Of a DNA stretch of 21,396 nucleotides, positions 14,937 through 21,396 are shown in pieces. A program made the position numbers and the translations under genes. Where the stretch lies: the NCBI GenBank assembly GCA_959602365.1, contig CAUGSS010000040.1, positions 1 through 21,396 of the forward strand. Direction: 5' to 3'. The stretch is from an uncultured Eubacteriales bacterium (GTDB taxonomy: Bacteria; Bacillota; Clostridia; Oscillospirales; Oscillospiraceae). The notes beneath the pieces are model-generated. The model did no database searches. It was given only the letters and a program-made list of their open reading frames with translations, and was not told the DNA's origin. How positions within the stretch are numbered: position 1 is the stretch's first letter; each line of letters opens with the position of its first letter.

Positions 14937-15818
14937 ATGACAGATCAGCCCCGAGGAGAAAATATTTTCGCCCACATCAGCAACGGCTACTACCACTTCA
15001 CCGCGGCGGAAAAGAAGGTGGCGGACTATGTGCTCAGCCATAAGACCGCTGTGCAGTACATGTCCATCTCCGAGCTGGCGGAGGAGTGCGGCGTGGCCGA
15101 GGCCACTGTATCCCGGTTTTGCCGCCGGCTCAAGCTGAGGGGCTACAACGCCTTCAAGCTGGCCCTGGCCAAGGCCACCGCCCAGGAGCCCGGGGCTCCG
15201 GTGCCGGCCATGGAGGGACAGGAGGAGGAGCTGGACCCCCAGGACAGCATCTCGGAGCTGTGCCGCAAGCTGTACACCGCCCAGATCGCCGCCATCGGCC
15301 AGAGCATGGCACTGGTTCGGCCGGAAGTGGTGGAGCGGGCGGTGGACCTGCTCTGGAACGCGGACAAGGTCTACTGTATGGGCCAGGGAGGGTCCATGAT
15401 TATGGCCCATGAGGCGGCCCATCTGTTTTCCACGGTCTCCCCCCACTTCTTCTTTGCCCAGGACTCCCACCTCCAGGCCTCGGCCACCGCGCTGCTCACC
15501 CCCCGGGACGCCATCCTGTTCTTCTCCTATTCCGGCTCCACCAAGGACAGCGTGGAGCTGATGGGGCTGGCCCGGAAGCGGGGGGCCAAGGTCATTTTGA
15601 TCACCCGGTTCTCCAAATCCCCGGGGGCGGCGCTGGCCGACGTGGTGCTCCAGTGCGGCTCCAACGAGGGGCCCCTCCAGCTGAGCAGCATCCCGGCGAA
15701 AATGGCCCAGCTCTACCTGGTGGACCTGCTCTATAATGAATTCATCCGCCGGGACATGGACGGCGCCCGGGCCTGCCAGGAGCGTATTGCCGAGGCCCTG
15801 GCGGAGAAACACCTGTAA
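14937..15818 (+). CDS. RpiR/MurR-family transcriptional regulator
   Basis: 293 residues. The N-terminal HTH_6 domain (about 8-85) has SISELAEECGVAEATVSRF and the typical LRGYNAFKLAL tail. A SIS sugar-phosphate-binding domain follows (about 125-265), with GQGGSMIMAHEAAH and the SYSGSTKDSVEL phosphate-binding turn. Such regulators sense a phosphosugar, here plausibly ManNAc-6-P, GlcNAc-6-P or GlcN-6-P. The ATG is chosen with AGTGAGG upstream; an in-frame GTG four codons earlier is possible. It is co-transcribed with the epimerase and the DUF624 gene. Likely targets are the dyads at 13520-13579 and 17554-17598. Confidence 0.93.
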   Translation: MTDQPRGENIFAHISNGYYHFTAAEKKVADYVLSHKTAVQYMSISELAEECGVAEATVSRFCRRLKLRGYNAFKLALAKATAQEPGAPVPAMEGQEEELDPQDSISELCRKLYTAQIAAIGQSMALVRPEVVERAVDLLWNADKVYCMGQGGSMIMAHEAAHLFSTVSPHFFFAQDSHLQASATALLTPRDAILFFSYSGSTKDSVELMGLARKRGAKVILITRFSKSPGAALADVVLQCGSNEGPLQLSSIPAKMAQLYLVDLLYNEFIRRDMDGARACQERIAEALAEKHL

Positions 15819-15845
15819 AATCAGATCGGAAGGGACGGAGTGCTG

Positions 15846-16508
15846 ATGTTCCGGCAAGTGTTTGACCCGGAAAACCTGTTTTGGCGCCTGATCAGCCGGG
15901 GCGTGGACTTTGTGGGGCTGAGTCTGTTCTGGATCGCCCTCTGCCTGCCGGTGGTCACCATCGGCCCCGCCACCGCCGCCCTGTACTATACGGTGGTCAA
16001 GGTCTTCCGCCACAAGGGGGACGGGGCCTTCGGCATGTATTGGCGCTCCTTTGTGCAGAATCTGCGCCGGGGCATTCCCGCCACGCTGATCTTTCTGCCG
16101 GTGATGGCGCTGCTGTTCTACGGCTATCTGGTCATGGCGGCCAACGTGGGCACCGGCATGGGGGCGGTGATGTACATGGCCTATTATGTGGTGCTGTTGG
16201 TGCCGGTGGGCATGTTCTGCTATCTGTTTCCCATTATGGGCCGGTTTGAGATGGGGCTGGGGAGCCTGTTCCGCACCTCCCTGCTGCTGGCCCTGCGCCA
16301 CCTGCCCTCCACCGTGGTCATCGTGCTGCTGACGGTGCAGATGGTGGCCTTCGGGGTGCGGATGTGGTGGCCGGTTTTCTTTGCCCCGGTGCTCACCACC
16401 CTGCTGGTCTCCCTGTTTCTTGAGCGCATCTTCCCCAAGTATTTAAATGAGGAGGAGCGGGCCGCCCTAGAGGACCGCCCCCCGGAGGAAGAGGAGCCGG
16501 AGGACTGA
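15846..16508 (+). CDS. DUF624 (YesL-like) membrane protein
   Basis: 220 residues with about five or six hydrophobic helices, the opening FDPENLFWRLISRGVDFVGL and TIGPATAALYYTVVKVFR typical of DUF624/YesL, and an acidic C-terminal tail (EERAALEDRPPEEEEPED). Function is unknown; the family is usually encoded beside CUT1 sugar ABC transporters, as here, which hints at a role in uptake. The ATG at 15846 has GGAG five bases upstream; an in-frame GTG at 15840 with GGAAGG is an equally possible start. The gene begins 27 bases after rpiR, so the two are co-transcribed. It ends just before an abnormal G/C-homopolymer block. Confidence 0.88.
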   Translation: MFRQVFDPENLFWRLISRGVDFVGLSLFWIALCLPVVTIGPATAALYYTVVKVFRHKGDGAFGMYWRSFVQNLRRGIPATLIFLPVMALLFYGYLVMAANVGTGMGAVMYMAYYVVLLVPVGMFCYLFPIMGRFEMGLGSLFRTSLLLALRHLPSTVVIVLLTVQMVAFGVRMWWPVFFAPVLTTLLVSLFLERIFPKYLNEEERAALEDRPPEEEEPED

Positions 16509-16530
16509 GCGGCGGAACGGAAGAAGAGCG

Positions 16531-16698
16531 GGCGGGGGGGGGGGCCCCCCCCGGCCCCCCCCCCCCGGGTGGGGGGGGAGCCGGCCCCCCCGGGTTAGAA
16601 AACCCCCCCCCCCCCCCCGGTGGCTGCGGGGGGGTGCCGGGCGGCGGCTCATCTCCCTTGGCGGGGGGGGGCCCCCCCACCCCCGCCCCCCCGCCCGC
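16531..16698. other. G/C homopolymer block, possible assembly or sequencing artefact
   Basis: About 170 bases made almost only of G and C runs, among them 11 G at 16534-16544, 12 C at 16555-16566 and 16 C at 16603-16618. Nothing else in the window resembles it. It lies between the DUF624 stop and the SGNH gene stop, where a terminator hairpin would be expected. No gene is seen in 16509-16811. Confidence 0.7.
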
Positions 16699-16811
16699 TC
16701 TGTTTGTCATCGACGCGGACCCTGCGGTTTTCCATCCCTCCGCTCCCGCGAAAAAGGCGCCCCGGGGACAGGGAGTGACAAATTGCCCCCGGGGGTTGGG
16801 TATAGAATGGC

Positions 16812-17453
16812 TCAGGGCATCAGCCCGGGCACCAGGGCGGCCAGCCGCTCCGCCAGCTGGGCGTGGCCCCGCCGGGAGAGGTGCATGAAGTCCACCCGGT
16901 TGAATTCACAGCCCGCCGCGTCCAGAAAGTGGCAGCCCAGCCGTTCCGCCACTGCGGCGTATTCCCTGGCCAGGCCGGCGGATTTCTCGGCGCAGCCCCT
17001 GCCCATGGCCGGGTCGTCGAGCTCCGGGCCGATGGGGGGCGGGGAGACAATGAGCACGTTGGGGGCATGATCGCCCCAGCAGTCCACGCTGAGCGCTTTG
17101 CGCACCAGCCGCTCCATGCCAAGGCCGATGCAGGTGGCGTTGGCCCCCAGCCGCTCTTTGGTATCATTGGTGCCCAGCATCAGAATGAGCAGATCCACGG
17201 TCTCGTGGCTCTTCAGCAGGGCGTAGAGCACCGGCAGGGTGTCCATGCTCTCGTGGAGCGGGTCGGGGAATACGGTGGTGCGGCCGGAGAGCCCTTCTTC
17301 GGTCACCAGGTATGCCTCACCCAGCGCCTTTTGCAGCAGGCAGGTCCAGCGCTCCTCCTCGTTGAACCGGTTTCCGCCGTCAGCACAGTCGGCGGGGTCG
17401 GCGCAGTAGCCGTGAGTATTGGAGTCGCCGATACAGAGAATATGCCATTTCAT
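16812..17453 (-). CDS. SGNH/GDSL hydrolase (esterase)
   Basis: 213 residues without a signal peptide, so cytosolic. All SGNH blocks are visible: GDSN with nucleophile Ser11, EGLSGRTT with oxyanion Gly57, GTND with Asn96, and DFMH with Asp188/His191. It should hydrolyse an ester, probably an O-acyl group on a sugar. Family members range from arylesterases to acetylesterases. AAGGG lies five bases before the ATG. It is divergent from the sugar-binding protein and shares its control region, suggesting that it removes O-acetyl (or similar) groups from the imported amino sugar; that link is inference. Confidence 0.9.
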   Translation of the reverse strand: MKWHILCIGDSNTHGYCADPADCADGGNRFNEEERWTCLLQKALGEAYLVTEEGLSGRTTVFPDPLHESMDTLPVLYALLKSHETVDLLILMLGTNDTKERLGANATCIGLGMERLVRKALSVDCWGDHAPNVLIVSPPPIGPELDDPAMGRGCAEKSAGLAREYAAVAERLGCHFLDAAGCEFNRVDFMHLSRRGHAQLAERLAALVPGLMP

Positions 17454-17496
17454 CCCTTGTCACATCCTTCGTCTGATTTTTGCTCTATTTGCGCTT

Positions 17497-17525
17497 AGTC
17501 TACTGACTGCGCCGGGAAAAGTCAA
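17497..17525 (-). promoter_or_regulatory. Promoter of the SGNH hydrolase
   Basis: Minus strand TTGACT (17520-17525), 17 bases, TAGACT (17497-17502), about 45 bases upstream of the ATG. The dyad at 17554-17568 starts 29 bp upstream of its -35, the same spacing as on the ROK side. Confidence 0.65.
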
Positions 17526-17553
17526 GGCGAAAGGGGGCGGATCAGGCTGTTTT

Positions 17554-17598
17554 TGAAAAAATTTTTCCTCAGAGGCAGTTTTTTGAAAGTAATTTTTA
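17554..17598. promoter_or_regulatory. Two RpiR-like dyads in the transporter control region
   Basis: TGAAAAAATTTTTCC (17554-17568) matches the epimerase-promoter dyad at 12 of 15 positions and TGAAAGTAATTTTTA (17584-17598) at 11 of 15. Their starts are 30 bp apart, about three helical turns. They sit between the divergent promoters of the esterase and the binding protein. The surroundings are A/T-rich, so chance similarity is a real risk, more so for the second. Confidence 0.45.
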
Positions 17599-17606
17599 TT
17601 TTTTCC

Positions 17607-17635
17607 TTGACATACCAAAAAGAATTTTGTACACT
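17607..17635 (+). promoter_or_regulatory. Promoter of the sugar transporter operon
   Basis: TTGACA (17607-17612), 17 bases, TACACT (17630-17635). A consensus -35 and the following AGGAGG site fit a highly expressed binding protein. Confidence 0.8.
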
Positions 17636-17645
17636 GTTCACAGAT

Positions 17646-17683
17646 GGAACCCAGGTTCCCTTTGGCACATTTGTAACATGTGC
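17646..17683. promoter_or_regulatory. Two dyads in the transporter leader
   Basis: GGAACC-CA-GGTTCC (17646-17659) and GCACAT-N7-ATGTGC (17665-17683) lie at and just after the expected transcription start. They could be operators for a second regulator or small mRNA hairpins. The second dyad overlaps a TGTAACATGTGCA stretch that resembles a catabolite element but lacks the central CG. Confidence 0.45.
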
Positions 17684-17710
17684 AATTATATTCTATGAGG
17701 AGGAAAAACC

Positions 17711-19105
17711 ATGAAGAAGATTCTTGCTCTGGTGCTGGCTCTTGCCATGGCTCTGGCCCTGGTGGCCTGCGGCGGCAACAGCAACAGCAGCACCTCCGGC
17801 AGCACTCCCAGCAGTGAGCCCGTCGCCTCCACTGGCGATGCCTCCACCGGTGATGCCGACGCCAGCGGTTCCGGAGAGACCTCCGGCGACGTGGCCGACT
17901 CCATCACCCTGTGGACCTACCCCATCGGCAACTGGGGCGATGAGGCGGCTGTTAAGGAGCTGACCGACGCCTTCACCGCCGAGACCGGCATCTCCGTCAC
18001 CGTGGAGTATCTGGACTACACCAACGGCGACGACCGGGTCAACACCGCAATCACCGCAAACCAGACTCCCGACCTGATTATGGAAGGTCCCGAGCGTCTG
18101 GTGGCCAACTGGGGCGCCAACGGCTACCTGGTGGACCTGTCCGACATGCTGGACGACGAGGACATGGCTGAGATTCAGGAGTCCGTTATGGCCGCCTGCA
18201 CCAGCAGCGACGGCGCCGTCTATGAGTATCCGCTGGTTATGACCGCCCACTGCATGGCCGTCAACGTGGATGCCTTCAAGGAGGCCGGTGCCGATCAGTA
18301 TCTGGATCTGGAGAACCACACCTGGACCACCGAGGACTTCAAGGCCGCTGTCGCCGCGCTGTATGATTACTATGGCGACACCGTGGGCGCTGTCTACTGC
18401 GGCGGCCAGGGCGGCGACCAGGGCACCCGCGCTCTGGTGAACAACCTCTACGGCGGCACCTTCACCAACGAGGACCACACCGCTTACACCTGGGATGATC
18501 CCGCCAACATCCAGGCTCTGGAAGAGCTGGTGTCCATGGACGGCATCGCCTTTGACGCCTCCCTGCAGGGCGCCGATGAGATCGCCCGCTTCTATCAGGG
18601 CACTCTGAAGATGGCCTTCTGCTGGAACATTGCCCAGCAGCTGGATCCCAACAGCGCCGGCACCGGCTCCGGCCTGACCATGAACGGCGAGGAGATCGCT
18701 TTCATGAGCTTCCCCTCTGAGACCGGCGAGTCTCAGCTCCAGGGCGGCATCTGGGGCTTCGGTGTCTTCGACAACGGCGACGACGCCAAGATCGCCGCTG
18801 CCAAGGAGTTCATCAAGTACATGTGCGACTCCGAGCACACCGCTGACGCGGTTCAGACCGCCAACTACTTCGCCGTCCGTGATTCCGCTGAGGGCACCGA
18901 CCTGAGCACCATCTGGGCCGACAACGAGATCATGAACGAGTACACCAAGCTGATGCCTTACCTGGGCGACTACTATCAGGTCACCACCGGCTGGGCCGCT
19001 GCCCGTACCGCCTGGTGGAACATGCTCCAGAAGATCGGCCAGGGCGACGATGTCACCGAGACCGTCAACAGCTATCTGGCTGAGGCCAACAGCGCCGCGG
19101 AGTAA
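17711..19105 (+). CDS. ABC sugar transporter, solute-binding lipoprotein (family 1)
   Basis: 464 residues. A lipoprotein signal MKKILALVLALAMALALVAC ends at Cys20. A flexible Ser/Thr/Gly/Asp linker reaches about residue 70, then comes the type I binding protein fold, beginning ITLWTYPIGNWGDEAAVKEL and containing TPDLIMEGPE and repeated aromatic residues for sugar stacking. It should capture a mono- or oligosaccharide outside the membrane. GAGGAGG is present before the ATG. Codon choice is more uniform than in the neighbours, as expected for abundant protein. Two permeases and an ATPase follow. Amino-sugar specificity is inferred from the locus only. Confidence 0.93.
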   Translation: MKKILALVLALAMALALVACGGNSNSSTSGSTPSSEPVASTGDASTGDADASGSGETSGDVADSITLWTYPIGNWGDEAAVKELTDAFTAETGISVTVEYLDYTNGDDRVNTAITANQTPDLIMEGPERLVANWGANGYLVDLSDMLDDEDMAEIQESVMAACTSSDGAVYEYPLVMTAHCMAVNVDAFKEAGADQYLDLENHTWTTEDFKAAVAALYDYYGDTVGAVYCGGQGGDQGTRALVNNLYGGTFTNEDHTAYTWDDPANIQALEELVSMDGIAFDASLQGADEIARFYQGTLKMAFCWNIAQQLDPNSAGTGSGLTMNGEEIAFMSFPSETGESQLQGGIWGFGVFDNGDDAKIAAAKEFIKYMCDSEHTADAVQTANYFAVRDSAEGTDLSTIWADNEIMNEYTKLMPYLGDYYQVTTGWAAARTAWWNMLQKIGQGDDVTETVNSYLAEANSAAE

Positions 19106-19179
19106 GCGCGCAGCGCATACATCCCCAGACAGGATCCTGAATTTGTATTCACGAGATTGATACTTTGATTTGGGTTCCG

Positions 19180-19220
19180 CGCCCCTCCCCTGCCCTGCGC
19201 GGGGGAGGGGCGTGTTTTTT
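19180..19220 (+). terminator. Attenuating terminator between binding protein and permeases
   Basis: An 11-bp stem CGCCCCTCCCC (19180-19190) / GGGGAGGGGCG (19202-19212), then TGTTTTTT. A strong intrinsic terminator placed 75 bases past the binding-protein stop with no new promoter seen, so partial read-through would give far more binding protein than permease. Confidence 0.85.
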
Positions 19221-19266
19221 CCCGGAGGAAGCTTCCCCCTCCGGGCTGTATTCCTGAGAAGAAGAG

Positions 19267-19285
19267 AAAGGAGTGACTCCTTTTG
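19267..19285 (+). promoter_or_regulatory. Ribosome site of permease 1 folded into a hairpin
   Basis: AAAGGAG (19267-19273), loop TGA, CTCCTTT (19277-19283): a perfect 7-bp stem hides the Shine-Dalgarno sequence and reaches the first base of the TTG start at 19283-19285. This should lower translation. Confidence 0.6.
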
Positions 19286-20197
19286 GCAAAGCAACCGAAA
19301 GCCATTACAAGCCGGGCGCTGGTGCGGCGGGAGACCATCCACGGCTATCTGTTTATGCTGCCCAGTCTGGTCTTCTTTATTGGCTTTGTCATCATTCCCA
19401 TGGTGATCTGCGTCATCAACAGCTTGACTGACGCCAACATGTACACCCAGGGCCTGGGTCATTTTGTGGGCCTGAAAAACTTTATCGACCTGTGGCAGGA
19501 CAAGACCTTCCTGGAGGCGCTGAAGAACACCTTTATCATCGTGGTGGTCAGCGTGCCCGCGGTGACGGTTTTCTCCCTGTGGGTGTCCTCGGCCATCTAT
19601 AAGATGAAGGGCCCCCTGCTCAGCGCCTTCCGCTGCATCTTCTACCTCCCGGTGGTCACCGGCTCCGTGGCCGTCACCGTGGTGTGGAAGTGGATGTACG
19701 ACAACTACAACGGCATCTTCAACATCGTGCTGAAGAGCACCGGCATCATTGATCAGAACATCAACTGGCTGGGTGACACCCGGTTCGCCCTGTGGTGCAT
19801 CATCCTGATCCTGTTCACTACCTCGGTGGGCCAGCCCATCGTGCTGTACGTCTCCGCCCTGGGCAATGTGGACACCACCCTGATCGAGGCCGCCAAGGTG
19901 GACGGCGCCACCGATCTACAGGTCTTCTGGAAGATCAAGTGGCCCCAGATGATGCCCACCACCCTGTACATCCTGGTCATCACCACCATCAACAGCTTCC
20001 AGTGCTTCGCGCTGATCCAGCTGCTGACCTCCGGCGGCTCGGGGACCAATACGGTCATGTACTACATCTATTATACCGCCTTCAAGCTGACGGAGCAGAA
20101 CGGCCACTTCGGCTATGCCAACGCCATGGGCGTGGTGCTGGCCATCTTCATCGCCATCCTGTCTGCCCTGCAGTTCAAGCTGGCCAAGGAAAAGTAA
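19283..20197 (+). CDS. ABC sugar transporter permease 1 (MalF-type, CUT1)
   Basis: 304 residues with six predicted membrane helices and the cytoplasmic EAA loop EAAKVDGATDLQVFWKIKWP (about 207-226) that docks on the ATPase. The N-terminus RRETIHGYLFMLPSLVFFIGF is typical of the UgpA/MalF type. The start is TTG: an in-frame TGA lies three codons upstream, there is no ATG before the first helix, and AAGGAG is nine bases before the TTG. It forms the channel with permease 2. It lies after a terminator and a sequestered ribosome site. Confidence 0.92.
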   Translation: MAKQPKAITSRALVRRETIHGYLFMLPSLVFFIGFVIIPMVICVINSLTDANMYTQGLGHFVGLKNFIDLWQDKTFLEALKNTFIIVVVSVPAVTVFSLWVSSAIYKMKGPLLSAFRCIFYLPVVTGSVAVTVVWKWMYDNYNGIFNIVLKSTGIIDQNINWLGDTRFALWCIILILFTTSVGQPIVLYVSALGNVDTTLIEAAKVDGATDLQVFWKIKWPQMMPTTLYILVITTINSFQCFALIQLLTSGGSGTNTVMYYIYYTAFKLTEQNGHFGYANAMGVVLAIFIAILSALQFKLAKEK

Positions 20198-20209
20198 GGG
20201 GGTGCTGAG

Positions 20210-21082
20210 ATGAAATCCGGAGTGGAAAAAAGAAGTGCCTATCGCGTAATCTGCCTGATCCTGATGATCATTTTGGCGATCCTGTTTACCTTCCCGCTGT
20301 ATTGGATCATCACCGGCGCCTTCAAGACCAGCCAGGAGATCTATGCCACCGACCCGGTCTGGTTCCCCACCGAGTGGGTGGTGAACAACTTTGAAAAGCT
20401 GTTCAAGTACCGCAGCGCGCCGCTGTTTCCCGGCGGCCCCGTGGTGCCCGCGGCCATCCGCTGGCTGATCAACACGGTGTTTATGTCGGTGGCCGCCATG
20501 CTGCTGACCTGCATCACCGCCGCCATGGCCGGCTATGCCCTGGCCAAGAAGCGGTTTATCGGCCGCGGCGTGGTGTTCGCCCTGATTATCTGCGCCATGG
20601 CCCTGCCCAAGCAGGTGATCCTGATCCCCTTGCTCAAGGAGATGTCCGCGCTGCATTTGTACGACACCCTATGGGCCGTCATATTCCCAACGGTGGGCTG
20701 GCCATTCGGTGTATTCCTGATGAAACAGTTCTCCGAGAGTATCCCGGGAGAAATGCTGGAGGCCGCCCGTATCGACGGCGCCAGCGAGATCCGCACCTTC
20801 ACCCAGATTGTGGTGCCCATGGTGAAGCCGGGCATCGGCGCCCTGGCCATCTTCACCTTCATCAACAGCTGGAACGACTACTTCATGCAGTTGGTCATGC
20901 TGGCCAGCAGCGCCAACTTCACCCTCCCGCTGGGTATCGCCACCCTGCAGGGCGAGTCGTCGATTGATATGGGCCTGCTGATGGCGGGCGCGGCCATGGC
21001 CTCGGTGCCCATCATCATCGTGTTCCTGATCTTCCAGAAGTACTTCACCCAGGGCATCACCATGGGCGCCGTCAAGGGTTAA
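20210..21082 (+). CDS. ABC sugar transporter permease 2 (MalG-type, CUT1)
   Basis: 290 residues, six helices, the opening FTFPLYWIITGAFKTSQEI typical of MalG/UgpE proteins, and the EAA loop EAARIDGASEIRTFTQIVVP (about 184-203). AAGGGGG lies before the ATG, and the gene follows permease 1 after 12 bases, so translation is likely coupled. It completes the heterodimeric channel. Confidence 0.94.
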   Translation: MKSGVEKRSAYRVICLILMIILAILFTFPLYWIITGAFKTSQEIYATDPVWFPTEWVVNNFEKLFKYRSAPLFPGGPVVPAAIRWLINTVFMSVAAMLLTCITAAMAGYALAKKRFIGRGVVFALIICAMALPKQVILIPLLKEMSALHLYDTLWAVIFPTVGWPFGVFLMKQFSESIPGEMLEAARIDGASEIRTFTQIVVPMVKPGIGALAIFTFINSWNDYFMQLVMLASSANFTLPLGIATLQGESSIDMGLLMAGAAMASVPIIIVFLIFQKYFTQGITMGAVKG

Positions 21083-21117
21083 TCGCCCTGGGGCCCTGAA
21101 GGCACAGCTCAATGACC

Positions 21118-21139
21118 CGGCCGGGCAGGCGCCCGGCCG
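21118..21139 (+). terminator. Hairpin after permease 2
   Basis: A 9-bp stem CGGCCGGGC / GCCCGGCCG with an AGGC loop, 35 bases past the permease stop. No U-tract follows, so it is probably a partial terminator or stability hairpin. A second stem, CCGGCTA / TAGCCGG (21157-21181), follows. Confidence 0.5.
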
Positions 21140-21193
21140 CCCAACCTGACCTCCGCCCGGCTACTCCATTACCATAGCCGGCGGAAGGAGACA

Positions 21194-21321
21194 AAAGGAG
21201 GAAAAGAACGCCGCCGGGCCGGCGGTGCGGCAGTGTGGAGACCTGCCGTAAGGCTGTGGAGGCAACGCCCCTCCACGGCGAGAGGGAGCGCGCGGAGGCG
21301 GCTCACTCACGGCCTTTCGCT
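21194..21321 (+). promoter_or_regulatory. Structured leader of the ATPase gene with orphan ribosome site
   Basis: A perfect AAAGGAGG lies at 21194-21201, but no ATG, GTG or TTG is at the right distance; an ACG is seven bases on (21208). Then come three stems: about 21209-21227, CGGCAG/CTGCCG around 21229-21248, and GTGGAGG/CCTCCAC around 21256-21276. The frame of the ATPase stays open throughout. Just before its ATG (GGCCTTTCGCT) no ribosome site is seen. Confidence 0.5.
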
Positions 21322-21396
21322 ATGGCAACTTTGAGCCTGAGAAACATCGTCAAGACCTATCCCGGGGCCAGCGAGCCCACCGTCCACGGCTTCAAC
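21322..21396 (+). CDS. ABC sugar transporter ATPase (MsmX/UgpC-like), 5' fragment
   Basis: Only the first 25 codons are in the window: MATLSLRNIVKTYPGASEPT, then VHGFN. This is the standard N-terminus of MsmK/MsmX/UgpC/MalK ATPases, which energise CUT1 importers. Placed right after two permeases, it would make the locus self-contained, unlike many Bacillota sugar operons that rely on one shared ATPase elsewhere. The gene runs off the end, so Walker motifs cannot be checked. The start is uncertain: the ATG at 21322 fits the family but lacks a ribosome site. Confidence 0.75.
   Translation, partial: MATLSLRNIVKTYPGASEPTVHGFN

Noticed and set aside
17671..17685. Catabolite-repression (cre) site in the transporter leader
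   Set aside because: TGTAACATGTGCA resembles the ends of cre but lacks the central CG that CcpA needs, so it is kept only as an uncharacterised dyad.

Overview
The window looks like a chromosomal segment of a GC-rich, gut-type Clostridia member (Bacillota), plausibly of the Oscillospiraceae. This rests on strong AGGAGG-type ribosome sites, a Gram-positive SOS box in front of lexA, TTGACA/TATAAT promoters with 17-bp spacers, and families common in such genomes (DUF3784, TIGR04076, DUF624, RpiR, ROK, CUT1 sugar transporter). The genus is inference; no rRNA or other marker is present.

Left part (1-9800). A repeat cluster (1-435) is followed, on the minus strand, by a three-gene multidrug-efflux operon, marR then two ABC half-transporters. 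The two subunits form a heterodimer with one degenerate ATP site. lexA is divergent from marR and carries its own SOS box. Next come a NUDIX hydrolase (+), a small DUF3784 membrane protein (-), a TIGR04076 protein (-), a stretch of dyad repeats, and a lipoprotein polysaccharide deacetylase (-) with a structured upstream region.

Right part (9790-21396). This is an amino-sugar uptake and catabolism locus. On the minus strand lie a ROK-type kinase, nagA and, after a repeat-filled gap, nagB. Divergent from the kinase are an N-acylglucosamine 2-epimerase (AGE family), an RpiR regulator and a DUF624 membrane protein. After a suspicious block of G/C homopolymers comes an SGNH esterase (-), divergent from a sugar-binding lipoprotein, two permeases and the first 25 codons of an MsmX/UgpC-type ATPase, which runs off the window.

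Taken together: the ABC importer brings in an amino sugar, the esterase may remove O-acyl groups, AGE interconverts ManNAc and GlcNAc, the ROK kinase phosphorylates, NagA deacetylates and NagB yields fructose-6-phosphate. Related TGAAA-N5-TTTCA dyads sit in both divergent control regions (13520-13579 and 17554-17598). This suggests that the RpiR protein controls both transcription blocks as one regulon. The window shows no sialate lyase, ManNAc-6-P epimerase (NanE) or sialidase, so the natural substrate is open.

The most unusual items are: the ROK protein with about 150 extra N-terminal residues and no normal ROK zinc motif; the RpiR-type dyads; the TTG-started permease whose ribosome site is folded into a hairpin after a terminator; the ATPase leader with a ribosome site that has no normal start codon behind it; the compound hairpin-plus-23-bp-tandem repeats; and the 11-bp-phased TGTCAC repeats upstream of the deacetylase.
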